Shown in pieces: positions 33,588 through 40,959 of a stretch of DNA of 61,030 nucleotides. The stretch lies in contig SVMI01000010.1 of assembly GCA_015067495.1 (NCBI GenBank), positions 1-61,030 of the forward strand, in the 5' to 3' direction. The notes beneath the pieces are model-generated. The model did not search any database and was not told where the DNA came from. It saw only the letters and a program-made list of their open reading frames with translations. The position numbers and the translations under genes were made by a program. The stretch comes from Oscillospiraceae bacterium (lineage in GTDB: Bacteria > Bacillota > Clostridia > Oscillospirales > Oscillospiraceae). How positions within the stretch are numbered: the stretch's first letter is position 1; every line of letters starts with the position of its first letter.

Positions 33588-35045
33588 ATGCTGTATCATT
33601 CTACGAGAAACCGTCATACCGCTGTGGACAGCGCGCAAGCTGTGCTTTCCGGTCTTGCACCGGACGGCGGTTTGTATGTACCTGAAAAATTGCCCGAAAT
33701 TGACGTGGCAGCCTGCCTGCGGGAAACTACCATGCAGATGGCAGCGCGGATCATCGGCGCGCTTTTGCCGGATATTCCGGATATGACAACCCTTGTGAAG
33801 CAGGCTTACAGCGGCAAATTCCAGACCGACGAGCTGACGCCCACGGTGGACACCGGCAAATTTACGGTGCTGGAGCTGTTCCGGGGTCCGACCTCCGCAT
33901 TCAAGGACGTGGCACTCTCCATGCTGCCCCAGCTGATGTCCGCTGCCAAAAAGGTAAAGGGCGTGAAAGAGGATATTCTCATTTTGACCGCCACCTCCGG
34001 CGATACCGGCAAGGCGGCACTGGTGGGCTTTCAGGATGTGGAGGGCGTGAAAATCTGTGTGTTCTATCCCGATGGCGGTGTTTCTGCCGTGCAGCGGGCG
34101 CAGATGGTCACGCAAGATGGCAATAACGTAGCTGTTTGCGCGGTGCGCGGCAATTTCGATGATGCCCAGACCGGCGTGAAGAACATCTTTGCCACCACGG
34201 TGGACGGTTGCCTGACGGAGGGCAACTGCCTGCGGCTGTCCTCTGCCAATTCCATCAACATCGGTCGCCTCGCGCCCCAGATTATCTACTATTTCAAGGC
34301 GTACGCGGATCTTTTGAAGCGTGGTCAGATCAAAATGGGCGACGAGGTCAACTTCTGTGTTCCCACCGGCAATTTCGGCAACATTCTCGCCGGTTGGCTT
34401 GCAAAGCAGCTGGGTCTGCCTGTGGGCAAGCTGATCTGCGCATCAAATGCCAATAATGTCCTGACCGACTTTATCACCACCGGCACCTATGACCGCCGCC
34501 GTGTCCTTCACAAGACGGATTCTCCCTCTATGGACATCTTGGTTTCCTCCAATCTGGAGCGGCTGCTGTACCTGATGAGCGGGGATGACCTGCTGGTGGC
34601 GGATTTAATGAAGCAGCTGAATACCAACGGCTTCTATACTGTTCCCGAAACACTCCTTGCCAAAATTCAGGATGCCTTCTGGGCGGGCTGGTGTGACGAT
34701 GCCAAGGGCGCACAGACCATCCGTAAGGTCTTTGAGGAGCAGAACTATCTGTGTGATACCCATACCGCCTCCGGCTGGGCGGTTGCGGAAGATTATGTAA
34801 ACCAAACCGGCGACACCCGTCCCCTTGTGGTTCTGTCTACGGCTTCCCCCTATAAATTCCCGGCAGCAGTTCTGGCTGCCATCGGCGGCGATACCACCGG
34901 CGATGAGTTTGCACAGATGGAAACGCTGGAGCGTGTGACGGGCATTCCCATTCCCGGCAATCTCGCCGGTCTGCGTGAAAAGCAGGAGCGTCACACCTCG
35001 GTGATCGACAAGGATAAGATGCGCGAGTTCGTGCTGTCGCTGTGA
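33588..35045 (+). CDS. thrC: Threonine synthase
   Basis: PLP enzyme that converts phosphohomoserine to threonine. 485 residues with N-terminal MLYHSTRNRHTAVDSAQAV, the PLP lysine in FRGPTSAFKDVALSML (about residue 110), the phosphate-binding region TATSGDTGKAAL and the SANSINIGR block. It belongs to the longer E. coli/yeast-type threonine synthases. Divergent from hom; followed 13 bases later by thrB. A ribosome site GGGGGT precedes the ATG. Confidence 0.97.
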   Translation: MLYHSTRNRHTAVDSAQAVLSGLAPDGGLYVPEKLPEIDVAACLRETTMQMAARIIGALLPDIPDMTTLVKQAYSGKFQTDELTPTVDTGKFTVLELFRGPTSAFKDVALSMLPQLMSAAKKVKGVKEDILILTATSGDTGKAALVGFQDVEGVKICVFYPDGGVSAVQRAQMVTQDGNNVAVCAVRGNFDDAQTGVKNIFATTVDGCLTEGNCLRLSSANSINIGRLAPQIIYYFKAYADLLKRGQIKMGDEVNFCVPTGNFGNILAGWLAKQLGLPVGKLICASNANNVLTDFITTGTYDRRRVLHKTDSPSMDILVSSNLERLLYLMSGDDLLVADLMKQLNTNGFYTVPETLLAKIQDAFWAGWCDDAKGAQTIRKVFEEQNYLCDTHTASGWAVAEDYVNQTGDTRPLVVLSTASPYKFPAAVLAAIGGDTTGDEFAQMETLERVTGIPIPGNLAGLREKQERHTSVIDKDKMREFVLSL

Positions 35046-35058
35046 GAGGAGAAGAAAG

Positions 35059-35949
35059 ATGAAAAAAGTTACCATTCGCGTGCCGGCGACCACGGCAAAC
35101 CTCGGTCCCGGCTTTGATGCCTTCGGCTGCGCGCTGAGCCTTTATACGGACGTGACCTTCGAGGAAATGGAAGCGGGTCTTGAGATCACCGGCTGCGACG
35201 AGGCGTACGCAGGCCCTGACAATATGGCGTATACCGCTTACTGCGCGGTTCTGGAATCCCTGAGCGAGGAGATCCGTGGCGTCAAGATCCATATCGATGC
35301 CCACATTCCCATCTGCCGCGGTCTGGGTTCTTCCGCTGCGCTGCTGGTGGCGGGTGCTATGGGCGCAAATGTGCTGCGTGGCAACAAGCTGTCCACCCAA
35401 GGTCTGCTCACCATCACCAATGCCATGGAAGGTCACCCTGACAACCTTGCCCCTGCATTTTTGGGTGGTCTGACTGCTTCCATGGTGGATAACGGCTTGC
35501 CCGTTACCGTCAATTTCCCCCTGCATCCCGATTGGGAATTTTTGGCACTTGTGCCGGATTTTGACCTGCCGACAACTGTGGCAAGAAGCGTGCTGCCCAC
35601 GGAGTATTCCCGTGCCGATGCGGTTTACAACATCTCCCACGGTGCTATGGTGCTGAAAGCCTTGGAGCTGGGCGACGAAAAGCTGCTGCGCAATGCCATG
35701 CAGGACCGCATCCACCAGCCCTACCGCAAGAGCATGATCAAGGACTACGAGCGCATCGAGGGTCTGATCCGCACCACCGGCGCGGCATTCTGCCTCAGCG
35801 GCGCAGGTCCGACGTTGCTGTGCATCACCCGCAACCCCGGTCTGGAGGAAAAGCTGGCAAAGAAGCTGCACGACATCACTGAAGCCAACTGGGCGCTGCT
35901 GCCGCTGCACATTGAGTTCAACGGCGCACATGTGATCAGTCAGGAATAA
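35059..35949 (+). CDS. thrB: Homoserine kinase
   Basis: GHMP-family kinase that phosphorylates homoserine. 296 residues beginning KKVTIRVPATTANLGPGFDAFG, with ATP loop PICRGLGSSAALLVAG (about residue 81) and the C-terminal GAAFCLSGAGPTLL block. AGGAGAAGAAAG precedes the ATG. With thrC it forms the plus-strand arm of a divergent threonine locus; the homoserine it uses is made by the minus-strand arm. Confidence 0.97.
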   Translation: MKKVTIRVPATTANLGPGFDAFGCALSLYTDVTFEEMEAGLEITGCDEAYAGPDNMAYTAYCAVLESLSEEIRGVKIHIDAHIPICRGLGSSAALLVAGAMGANVLRGNKLSTQGLLTITNAMEGHPDNLAPAFLGGLTASMVDNGLPVTVNFPLHPDWEFLALVPDFDLPTTVARSVLPTEYSRADAVYNISHGAMVLKALELGDEKLLRNAMQDRIHQPYRKSMIKDYERIEGLIRTTGAAFCLSGAGPTLLCITRNPGLEEKLAKKLHDITEANWALLPLHIEFNGAHVISQE

Positions 35950-35953
35950 GAAT

Positions 35954-36034
35954 AACCGCCCTGTGGATGTACCAGTGGATGTACCACAGGGCGGTTTGCT
36001 GATCTGTAGGGGGGCGTTTCGCCTCCCGCGGGAC
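35954..36034 (+). repeat. Terminator-linked repeat, copy 1
   Basis: A hairpin (CCGCCCTGTGG ... CCACAGGGCGG, 35956-35994) is followed by TTTGCTGATCTGTAGGGGG and GCGTTTCGCCTCCCGCGGGA. It closes the thrCB unit. Copies 2 to 4 lie at 36625, 38517 and 39302. Confidence 0.75.
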
Positions 36035-36070
36035 TACAAGGATAAATTATGTATGCGTTCGTTTTCCTCC

Positions 36071-36096
36071 GTAGGGGCGGATATTATCCGCCCGCA
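36071..36096. repeat. GTAGGGGCGGATATTATCCGCCCGC repeat
   Basis: GGGGCGGATA and TATCCGCCCG are near-palindromic. It contains the stop and last codons of the small gene at 36084. A related element forms the 3' end of the paralogue near 39237-39265. Confidence 0.6.
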
Positions 36097-36359
36097 AAAT
36101 TCATGCCGTATTCAAACATCTTCATGCTGATGATCTTCTCGATCTTTCTCAATGCATTGATGATCTGCTCTACATCCGCATCTTCATCGTCGACACCCAA
36201 CCGATCCCGCAGGCGCCCATACGCATCAAGCATCTGCGTATAGGAGCAGTCACATTCACTGCCCTCTGCAAAAAGGTTTTCCACACCCGGAACGCAGAAT
36301 GCATCCTCCATCTGACCAATCAATGTAAGGTAAATGTTTTCTATCTTTTCGGTATTCAT
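36084..36359 (-). CDS. Small acidic helical protein, paralogue B
   Basis: 91 residues, not recognised. It begins MNTEKIENIYLTLIGQMEDA and ends IEKIISMKMFEYGMNFAGG; predicted fully helical and acidic in the middle (LGVDDEDADVEQI). It is about 80 percent identical to the gene product at 38972. The start follows GGGGGTGG. The last codons and the stop fall inside an intergenic repeat. It diverges from a ribbon-helix-helix gene at 36452, with two copies of GTATAC-N3-GTATAC between them. Confidence 0.75.
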   Translation of the reverse strand: MNTEKIENIYLTLIGQMEDAFCVPGVENLFAEGSECDCSYTQMLDAYGRLRDRLGVDDEDADVEQIINALRKIEKIISMKMFEYGMNFAGG

Positions 36360-36388
36360 ACGCCACCCCCATCGCACATTGTACACAA

Positions 36389-36440
36389 AGTATACAATGT
36401 ATACATAGCATTGTCAAGATGCAAGGTATACTATGTATAC
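36389..36440. promoter_or_regulatory. Operators and promoter between paralogue B and the RHH gene
   Basis: GTATAC-AAT-GTATAC at 36390-36404 and GTATAC-TAT-GTATAC at 36426-36440. A minus-strand promoter (TTGACA 36412-36417, 17 bases, TATACT 36389-36394) drives paralogue B, and its -10 overlaps the first operator. Confidence 0.7.
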
Positions 36441-36451
36441 AGGTGATGATT

Positions 36452-36616
36452 ATGAAAAAGACAGACAATATTACATTCCGTACCGACAAAGAAACAAAAG
36501 AAGCCCTCCTTGAAATTGCAAACAGCAAGAAGTGGAGTCTTTCCTTGTTGGTTGAAGACATTGTGCAGGAGTGGCTGAAGAATCACGAAGCATCCGCATC
36601 TGACGAAGAAAAGTAA
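36452..36616 (+). CDS. Ribbon-helix-helix protein, 54 aa
   Basis: A very small DNA-binding protein of the RHH/CopG type: ribbon DNITFRTDKETKEALLEIA followed by helix B SLSLLVEDIVQEWLKN. The start at 36452 (MKKTDN) follows AGGTGAT; upstream in-frame starts lie in the operator region. It diverges from paralogue B. RHH proteins of this size are often antitoxins or autorepressors, and the two GTATAC operators fit that. Confidence 0.85.
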   Translation: MKKTDNITFRTDKETKEALLEIANSKKWSLSLLVEDIVQEWLKNHEASASDEEK

Positions 36617-36624
36617 TATAATCG

Positions 36625-36692
36625 ACCGCCCCGTGGTACTCCACGGGGCGGTTTGCTGATCTGTAGGGGGGCGTTTCTCCTCCCGCGGGACT
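36625..36692 (+). repeat. Terminator-linked repeat, copy 2
   Basis: ACCGCCCCGTGG-tact-CCACGGGGCGGT (36625-36652) plus TTTGCTGATCTGTAGGGGG and GCGTTTCTCCTCCCGCGGGA. It terminates the RHH gene. Confidence 0.75.
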
Positions 36693-36705
36693 GAGGTTTT
36701 GTCGG

Positions 36706-37098
36706 TCATTCCACCTCGGACATCTCGACCTTCATTTCCTTCTTGGGGATCAGGAAACGGCGGGTGGCGAACAGACCCGCGATGCAAAGCACGCAGGCAA
36801 TGTTGCCCAAGGGGTCATTGTGGTTGAGGATGACCTGACGGGAAATGGCGACGATCAGTACCTCCAAGGTGTTGGCAGGGGTCAGATCGATGAGCATGCG
36901 CACAAATTCCAGACCGACCACGAGAGTCAAAATGGTGTGCAGGAACTGGTCAATGGTGGTGATGTATTCGGGGACAGTGATCATCTTGTAGACCTCCCAA
37001 CCGAGCATGCCGATCAGCACGATCAGGGTCAGGATGGCAATGATGATCTCCAGAATATGCAGGATCTTGTCGATGACGATGACGTGTTTATGTCGCAT
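36706..37098 (-). CDS. PsiE-like small membrane protein
   Basis: 130 residues with four transmembrane helices (about 10-35, 45-65, 75-92 and 95-112). The LEFVRMLIDLTPANTLEVLI and ISRQVILNHNDPLGN segments match the phosphate-starvation-inducible PsiE family (PF06146), whose function is unknown. A ribosome site GGAGGTAATTTC precedes the ATG. Single gene, divergent from the acyltransferase gene at 37235. Confidence 0.82.
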   Translation of the reverse strand: MRHKHVIVIDKILHILEIIIAILTLIVLIGMLGWEVYKMITVPEYITTIDQFLHTILTLVVGLEFVRMLIDLTPANTLEVLIVAISRQVILNHNDPLGNIACVLCIAGLFATRRFLIPKKEMKVEMSEVE

Positions 37099-37234
37099 GA
37101 AATTACCTCCGTTGGTGGAATGCGTCCATTATATACGATTTTTGACAAAAAGAAAAGAAATTTTTTGTGTGTTGTATTGAGGCTTCAAATGTGATAAAAT
37201 AAGCCCGATCATGATTTGACAGGATGTGACCTTT

Positions 37235-38512
37235 ATGAAGATCCGTACCCGCCGCAAATCCTATGAAAAAGTAATGCTTTTGCCCAAGCTCAGGCATCGC
37301 AAGCCCCTGCGTCCGAACCGCCTGCTGCAGACGGTCATCCGCCTTGCCGCGATCCCCGATCTTTGGGCAACGAAATTCAAATTCACCATGCATGGCATGG
37401 AGCAGCTGAGGAAAGAACCCTGCCTGATTCTGATGAATCACTCGTGCTTTCTCGATCTGATGATCATGTCGCGCATCTTTTATCCCAAGCGCTACGCCAT
37501 CGTCTGCACCACAGACGGCTTCGTGGGCATGGAGTGGCTGATGCGTCTGCTGGGCTGCATTCCGACACAGAAATTTGTCAGTGATGTGAGCCTTGTGCGG
37601 GATATGGAGTACATGCTTAAGGAGAAGAAGACCAGCGTGCTGATGTACCCGGAAGCAAGCTATTCCTTTGACGGCACGCCCACAGCACTGCCCCGCAAGA
37701 TGGGCGTACTGCTGAAAAAGCTGGGCGTTCCCGTGGTCACGGTCATCACCAAGGGCGCGTTTGCCCGCCAGCCGCTGTATAACAATCTGAAAAAGCGCAA
37801 GGTCAATGTGACCGCGGAGGTCAGATGCCTTGCTACCGCGCAGGAGATCAAAGAGAAGACAGTCCGTGAATTGGACGAAATGCTCGATGAAGCTTTCACC
37901 TTTGACCATTTCGCATGGCAGCGGGACAACGAGGTACACGTCACAGAGGCAGACCGGGCAGAGGGTCTGGAGCGCATCCTCTATAAATGTCCCCATTGCC
38001 GTGAAGAGGGTAAGCTCACCGGCAGGGGAACGTCCATTACCTGCACCCATTGTGGCAAAACATGGGAAATGGACACCCTCGGTCAGATGAAGGCGACGGA
38101 GGGGGAGACGGAATTTGCCCACATTCCCGATTGGTACGCATGGGAGCGGGATGAAGTCCGGCGGGAGCTGGAGGAGGGGACATATTCCCTCGAAACCGAT
38201 GTGGATATCGGCATGATGGTGGATTTCAAAGCCATCTATATGGTGGGTGACGGTCATCTTTCCCATGATGCCGACGGCTTCCGCCTGACCGGCTGCGACG
38301 GAAAGCTCTCCTACGAGCAAGGAGCATTGGCATGCTATGGTCTGTATGCCGATTACTATTGGTATTCCATTGCGGATGTAATCTGTATCGGAAATACCGA
38401 CGCGCTGTACTATTGCTTCCCCAAGGACGGCACGCCCGTCGCCAAGACCCGTATGGCAGTGGAGGAGCTTTATAAGCTGAAAAAGCGCAGAAAAGTGAAA
38501 GAAACGGTATAA
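37235..38512 (+). CDS. PlsC-type acyltransferase with C-terminal zinc ribbon
   Basis: 425 residues. The N-terminal 1-acyl-glycerol-3-phosphate acyltransferase-like domain has the catalytic NHSCFLD motif (HX4D, about residue 67) and the second block YPEASYSFDG. A four-cysteine zinc ribbon (CPHCREEGK ... CTHCGKTWE, about 250-280) and a unique C-terminal domain ending in basic residues follow. Ordinary PlsC proteins are near 250 residues, so the extra 180 are notable. The ATG at 37235 is preferred over a GTG at 37226. The role is presumably in phospholipid synthesis; the extension has no known function. Confidence 0.85.
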   Translation: MKIRTRRKSYEKVMLLPKLRHRKPLRPNRLLQTVIRLAAIPDLWATKFKFTMHGMEQLRKEPCLILMNHSCFLDLMIMSRIFYPKRYAIVCTTDGFVGMEWLMRLLGCIPTQKFVSDVSLVRDMEYMLKEKKTSVLMYPEASYSFDGTPTALPRKMGVLLKKLGVPVVTVITKGAFARQPLYNNLKKRKVNVTAEVRCLATAQEIKEKTVRELDEMLDEAFTFDHFAWQRDNEVHVTEADRAEGLERILYKCPHCREEGKLTGRGTSITCTHCGKTWEMDTLGQMKATEGETEFAHIPDWYAWERDEVRRELEEGTYSLETDVDIGMMVDFKAIYMVGDGHLSHDADGFRLTGCDGKLSYEQGALACYGLYADYYWYSIADVICIGNTDALYYCFPKDGTPVAKTRMAVEELYKLKKRRKVKETV

Positions 38513-38516
38513 AAAT

Positions 38517-38572
38517 GTAGGTGCCGCCCCCTACAAGACAGCAAATCGCCCCGTGGTTTTCCACGGGGCGAT
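38517..38572 (-). repeat. Terminator-linked repeat, copy 3 (inverted)
   Basis: GCCCCCTAC-AGACAGCAA then ATCGCCCCGTGG-tttt-CCACGGGGCGAT (38545-38572). It is the same unit as copies 1 and 2, in reverse orientation, and also serves as terminator between convergent genes. Confidence 0.75.
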
Positions 38573-38574
38573 GT

Positions 38575-38835
38575 TTATTTGCGTGCTGTTTTGGCGATAG
38601 ATAGGGATGCTGTTTTCTGCTTTTTAAGAGGGTTCGGTGTTGTACCAAGCAGATAATCCGCAGAAACATTATAAAACTTGCACAGTGTGACGATGTGGCG
38701 CAGAGGCACTTCGTTGGCACCTCTTTCGTAGCGGGCATACATGGTTTGCGACGTGCCTAAAACATCAGCCAGCTGCTGTTGTGTCAAATCATTATCTTCC
38801 CGGAGACCTCTGATTTTTTCAATCATCGTGCGCAT
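38575..38835 (-). CDS. XRE-family regulator, 86 aa
   Basis: Cro/CI-type HTH: MIEKIRGLREDNDLTQQQLADVLG followed by TSQTMYARYERGANEVPLR and the AdYLLG motif. A basic tail (KKQKTASLSIAKTARK) follows. The ATG at 38835 follows AGGATGAT; the longer frame needs a GTG without a ribosome site. It diverges from paralogue C, and two inverted repeats with AGTAAA-N4-TTTACT cores lie between them. Closely similar in plan to the regulator at 43511. Confidence 0.9.
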   Translation of the reverse strand: MRTMIEKIRGLREDNDLTQQQLADVLGTSQTMYARYERGANEVPLRHIVTLCKFYNVSADYLLGTTPNPLKKQKTASLSIAKTARK

Positions 38836-38878
38836 ACGATCATCCTGCCTTGTTTTTAGTATGCTCACAGTCTACCAA

Positions 38879-38924
38879 AGTAAATATGTTTACTATTGAC
38901 TTTAGTAAAGAAGTTTACTAAAAT
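38879..38924 (+). promoter_or_regulatory. Two operators and promoter of paralogue C
   Basis: AGTAAA-tatg-TTTACT (38879-38894) and TTTAGTAAA-gaag-TTTACTAAA (38901-38922). The promoter is TTGACT (38896), 17 bases, TAAAAT (38919), so the second operator fills the spacer. Confidence 0.75.
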
Positions 38925-38971
38925 AAAGCGTATCGATAAAGTCCTACGCAAAATTTATGGAGGATGAAACA

Positions 38972-39268
38972 ATGGATACCGTAAAAATAGAAAGCATTTA
39001 CCTCACCCTGATCGGGCAAATGGAAGAAGCGTTCTGTGTTGCGGGCGTAGAAAACCTTTTTGAAGAGGGAAGGGAATGCGACTGCGCCTACAACCAAATG
39101 CTTGATGCGTATGCGCGCCTGCGGGATCGGCTGGGCGTTGAAAACGAGGATGCCGACGTGGAGCAGATCATCGATGCGTTGAGAAAGATCGAGAAGATCA
39201 TCAGCATGAAAATGCTTGAATACGGAATGCAATTTGCGGGCGGATGTGGGCGTCCGTCCCTACGGTGA
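38972..39268 (+). CDS. Small acidic helical protein, paralogue C
   Basis: 98 residues, not recognised; near-identical core to paralogue B at 36084 (MDTVKIESIYLTLIGQMEEA ... KIEKIISMKMLEYGMQFAGG). The start follows GGAGG at 38972; an ATG five codons upstream would overlap that site. The last seven residues (CGRPSLR) are encoded by an intergenic repeat, where paralogue B stops two codons into it. It diverges from an XRE gene rather than an RHH gene, so the two paralogues have different regulators. Function unknown. Confidence 0.75.
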   Translation: MDTVKIESIYLTLIGQMEEAFCVAGVENLFEEGRECDCAYNQMLDAYARLRDRLGVENEDADVEQIIDALRKIEKIISMKMLEYGMQFAGGCGRPSLR

Positions 39269-39300
39269 GAAACAAACGCATATGTAGGGACCGGGTTTCC
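39237..39300. repeat. GGGCGGA...TCCGTCCCTACGG repeat and relative
   Basis: GCGGGCGGATGTGGGCGTCC-GTCCCTACGG at the 3' end of paralogue C, then TGTAGGGACCGGGTTTCCCG. Related to the element at 36071. Confidence 0.55.
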
Positions 39301-39301
39301 C

Positions 39302-39368
39302 GTCCCGCGGGAGGCGCAACGCCTCCCCTACAGATCAGCAAATCGCCCCGTGGTTTTCCACGGGGCGG
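39302..39368 (-). repeat. Terminator-linked repeat, copy 4 (inverted)
   Basis: GTCCCGCGGGAGGCGCAACG and CCTCCCCTACAGATCAGCAA, then TCGCCCCGTGG-tttt-CCACGGGGCG (39343-39367). It terminates convergent paralogue C and yebC. Confidence 0.75.
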
Positions 39369-39383
39369 TTATACATTATATAA

Positions 39384-40115
39384 TCAGTCCTGATCCCAGT
39401 TGTGCCAGATGTTCTGCACATCGTCGTCATCTTCCATGATGTCGATGAGCTTTTCCATCAGGGCGATATGCTCCTCGCTCTCCAGCTTCTGATAGTTCTG
39501 GGGAACCATCTCCAGCTGAGCGGAAACGAAGCTGTACTTGGAAAGGTTTGCGACCACATCGTTGAAATCATCGGGCAGGGTGTAGATGGTGAAGACATCG
39601 CCGTCTACCTCAAAGTCATCAGCGCCGGCTTCCATGGCATCCATCATGACCTCTTCCTCGTCCAGCTCCTGCTCGGAGTTGTCGATGACCAGAACGCCCT
39701 TGCGGTCGAAGGACCAGCTGACGCAGCCGCTGGCACCCAGATTGCCGCCGTACTTGTCAAAGTGGTGGCGCATGGAGCCTGCGGTACGGTTGCGGTTGTC
39801 GGTCATGGTCTCAACGATGACAGCAACACCGCCGGGGCCGTAGCCTTCGTAGGTGATGGATTCGTAGTTGTCGCCGCCGCCTGCGCCCGCAGCCTTTTCA
39901 AGGCAGCGCTTGATGTTATCGTTGGGCATGTTGGCAGCCTTAGCCTTGGTGATGACCGTTGCCAGACGGGAGTTGTTGGCAGGATCGGTGATGCCGCCGC
40001 CCTCCTTGACTGCAACGATCAGTTCCTTTGCGATCTTGGTAAAGGCAGCTGCACGCTTGGCGTCCTGTGCGCCCTTGGTTTTTTGAATGTTATGCCATTT
40101 GGAATGTCCGGACAT
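39384..40115 (-). CDS. yebC: YebC/PmpR family protein
   Basis: 243 residues. The conserved N terminus MSGHSKWHNIQKTKGAQDAK, the MPNDNIKRCLEKAAG block and NRTAGSMRHHFDKYGG are diagnostic. Described as a transcriptional regulator; recent work on YebC proteins links them to translation of proline-rich stretches. Acts in the cytoplasm. Single gene with promoter at 40162. Confidence 0.97.
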   Translation of the reverse strand: MSGHSKWHNIQKTKGAQDAKRAAAFTKIAKELIVAVKEGGGITDPANNSRLATVITKAKAANMPNDNIKRCLEKAAGAGGGDNYESITYEGYGPGGVAVIVETMTDNRNRTAGSMRHHFDKYGGNLGASGCVSWSFDRKGVLVIDNSEQELDEEEVMMDAMEAGADDFEVDGDVFTIYTLPDDFNDVVANLSKYSFVSAQLEMVPQNYQKLESEEHIALMEKLIDIMEDDDDVQNIWHNWDQD

Positions 40116-40161
40116 GTGTATTTCTTCCCTTCAGGTTAGTTTATTAAAAAATTCGCATCTA

Positions 40162-40190
40162 TTTTAGCATCAGAAAACACAAAAATCAAT
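40162..40190 (-). promoter_or_regulatory. yebC promoter
   Basis: On the minus strand TTGATT, 17 bases, TAAAAT. The -35 lies inside the last codons of the upstream nif3-like gene. Confidence 0.6.
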
Positions 40191-40959
40191 AGTATTTCAT
40201 GCAATCGGTGTGGGTTTCGGAAATTTTTACCTCCACATTGGGAAATGCCGCCGCGATTTTTTCTGCCAAAACGGCAACGATGGGGTTTTCTGTGGCGAAG
40301 TGACCGGCATCGATCAGGTTGATGCCAAGGTCGTGGGCATCCCAGAAGGTGTTGTAGCGTACATCCGCGGTGACGAAGGTATCGCAGCCGGCATGCAGCG
40401 CATCGAGGATCGCATCAGAGCAGCTGCCGCCGCCCACAGCGACCTTGCGGACGGGCTTGCCGCCGTCCACGTAGCGAAGACCGGCGCAGCCTAGGTTGCA
40501 CTGCACATCGGATAGGAAATCCTCCAGTGCCTGCTCAGGAACATCACCCATGCGCAGCAGACTGTGTCCGTCGTGGGAGAGGACGACCTCGATATCCTCA
40601 AGACCCAGCCGCGCGGCAAGGACATCGTTGACGCCGCCCTCGGCGCAGTCCAAATTCGTATGTGCATTGATGGCGCTGATGCCGTGTTCGCACAGCGTCA
40701 GTATGGAGCGACCGACGGAGGTATCATCGGTGATGGCTTTGGTTGCCCGGAAGATCAGCGGATGGTGGGTCACCAGAAGCTCCGCTTCCATGGCAGCGGC
40801 TTCCTTGCACACACCCTCAAAGGGATCGAGTGCAACCAGAATCTTGGTCACGGGGGTGTTTCTGCTGCCGCAGAGAAGACCCACGTTATCCCAATCCATT
40901 TTCAGATTTGCAGGGGCAAGGGTCTCAATAAATTGCAGAATATCAGCAACTCTTGTCAT
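40186..40959 (-). CDS. Nif3-like dinuclear metal-binding protein
   Basis: 257 residues. The family motifs are clear: MTRVADILQFIETLAP, DNVGLLCG, ELLVTHHPLIF (metal ligands), NAHTNLDCAEGGVNDVLA and the C-terminal DAGHFATENP. Related proteins are annotated as GTP cyclohydrolase I type 2; the true function is uncertain. The ATG at 40959 overlaps the trmK-like stop by 4 bases (ATGA), a very common Firmicute pairing. Confidence 0.95.
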   Translation of the reverse strand: MTRVADILQFIETLAPANLKMDWDNVGLLCGSRNTPVTKILVALDPFEGVCKEAAAMEAELLVTHHPLIFRATKAITDDTSVGRSILTLCEHGISAINAHTNLDCAEGGVNDVLAARLGLEDIEVVLSHDGHSLLRMGDVPEQALEDFLSDVQCNLGCAGLRYVDGGKPVRKVAVGGGSCSDAILDALHAGCDTFVTADVRYNTFWDAHDLGINLIDAGHFATENPIVAVLAEKIAAAFPNVEVKISETHTDCMKYY

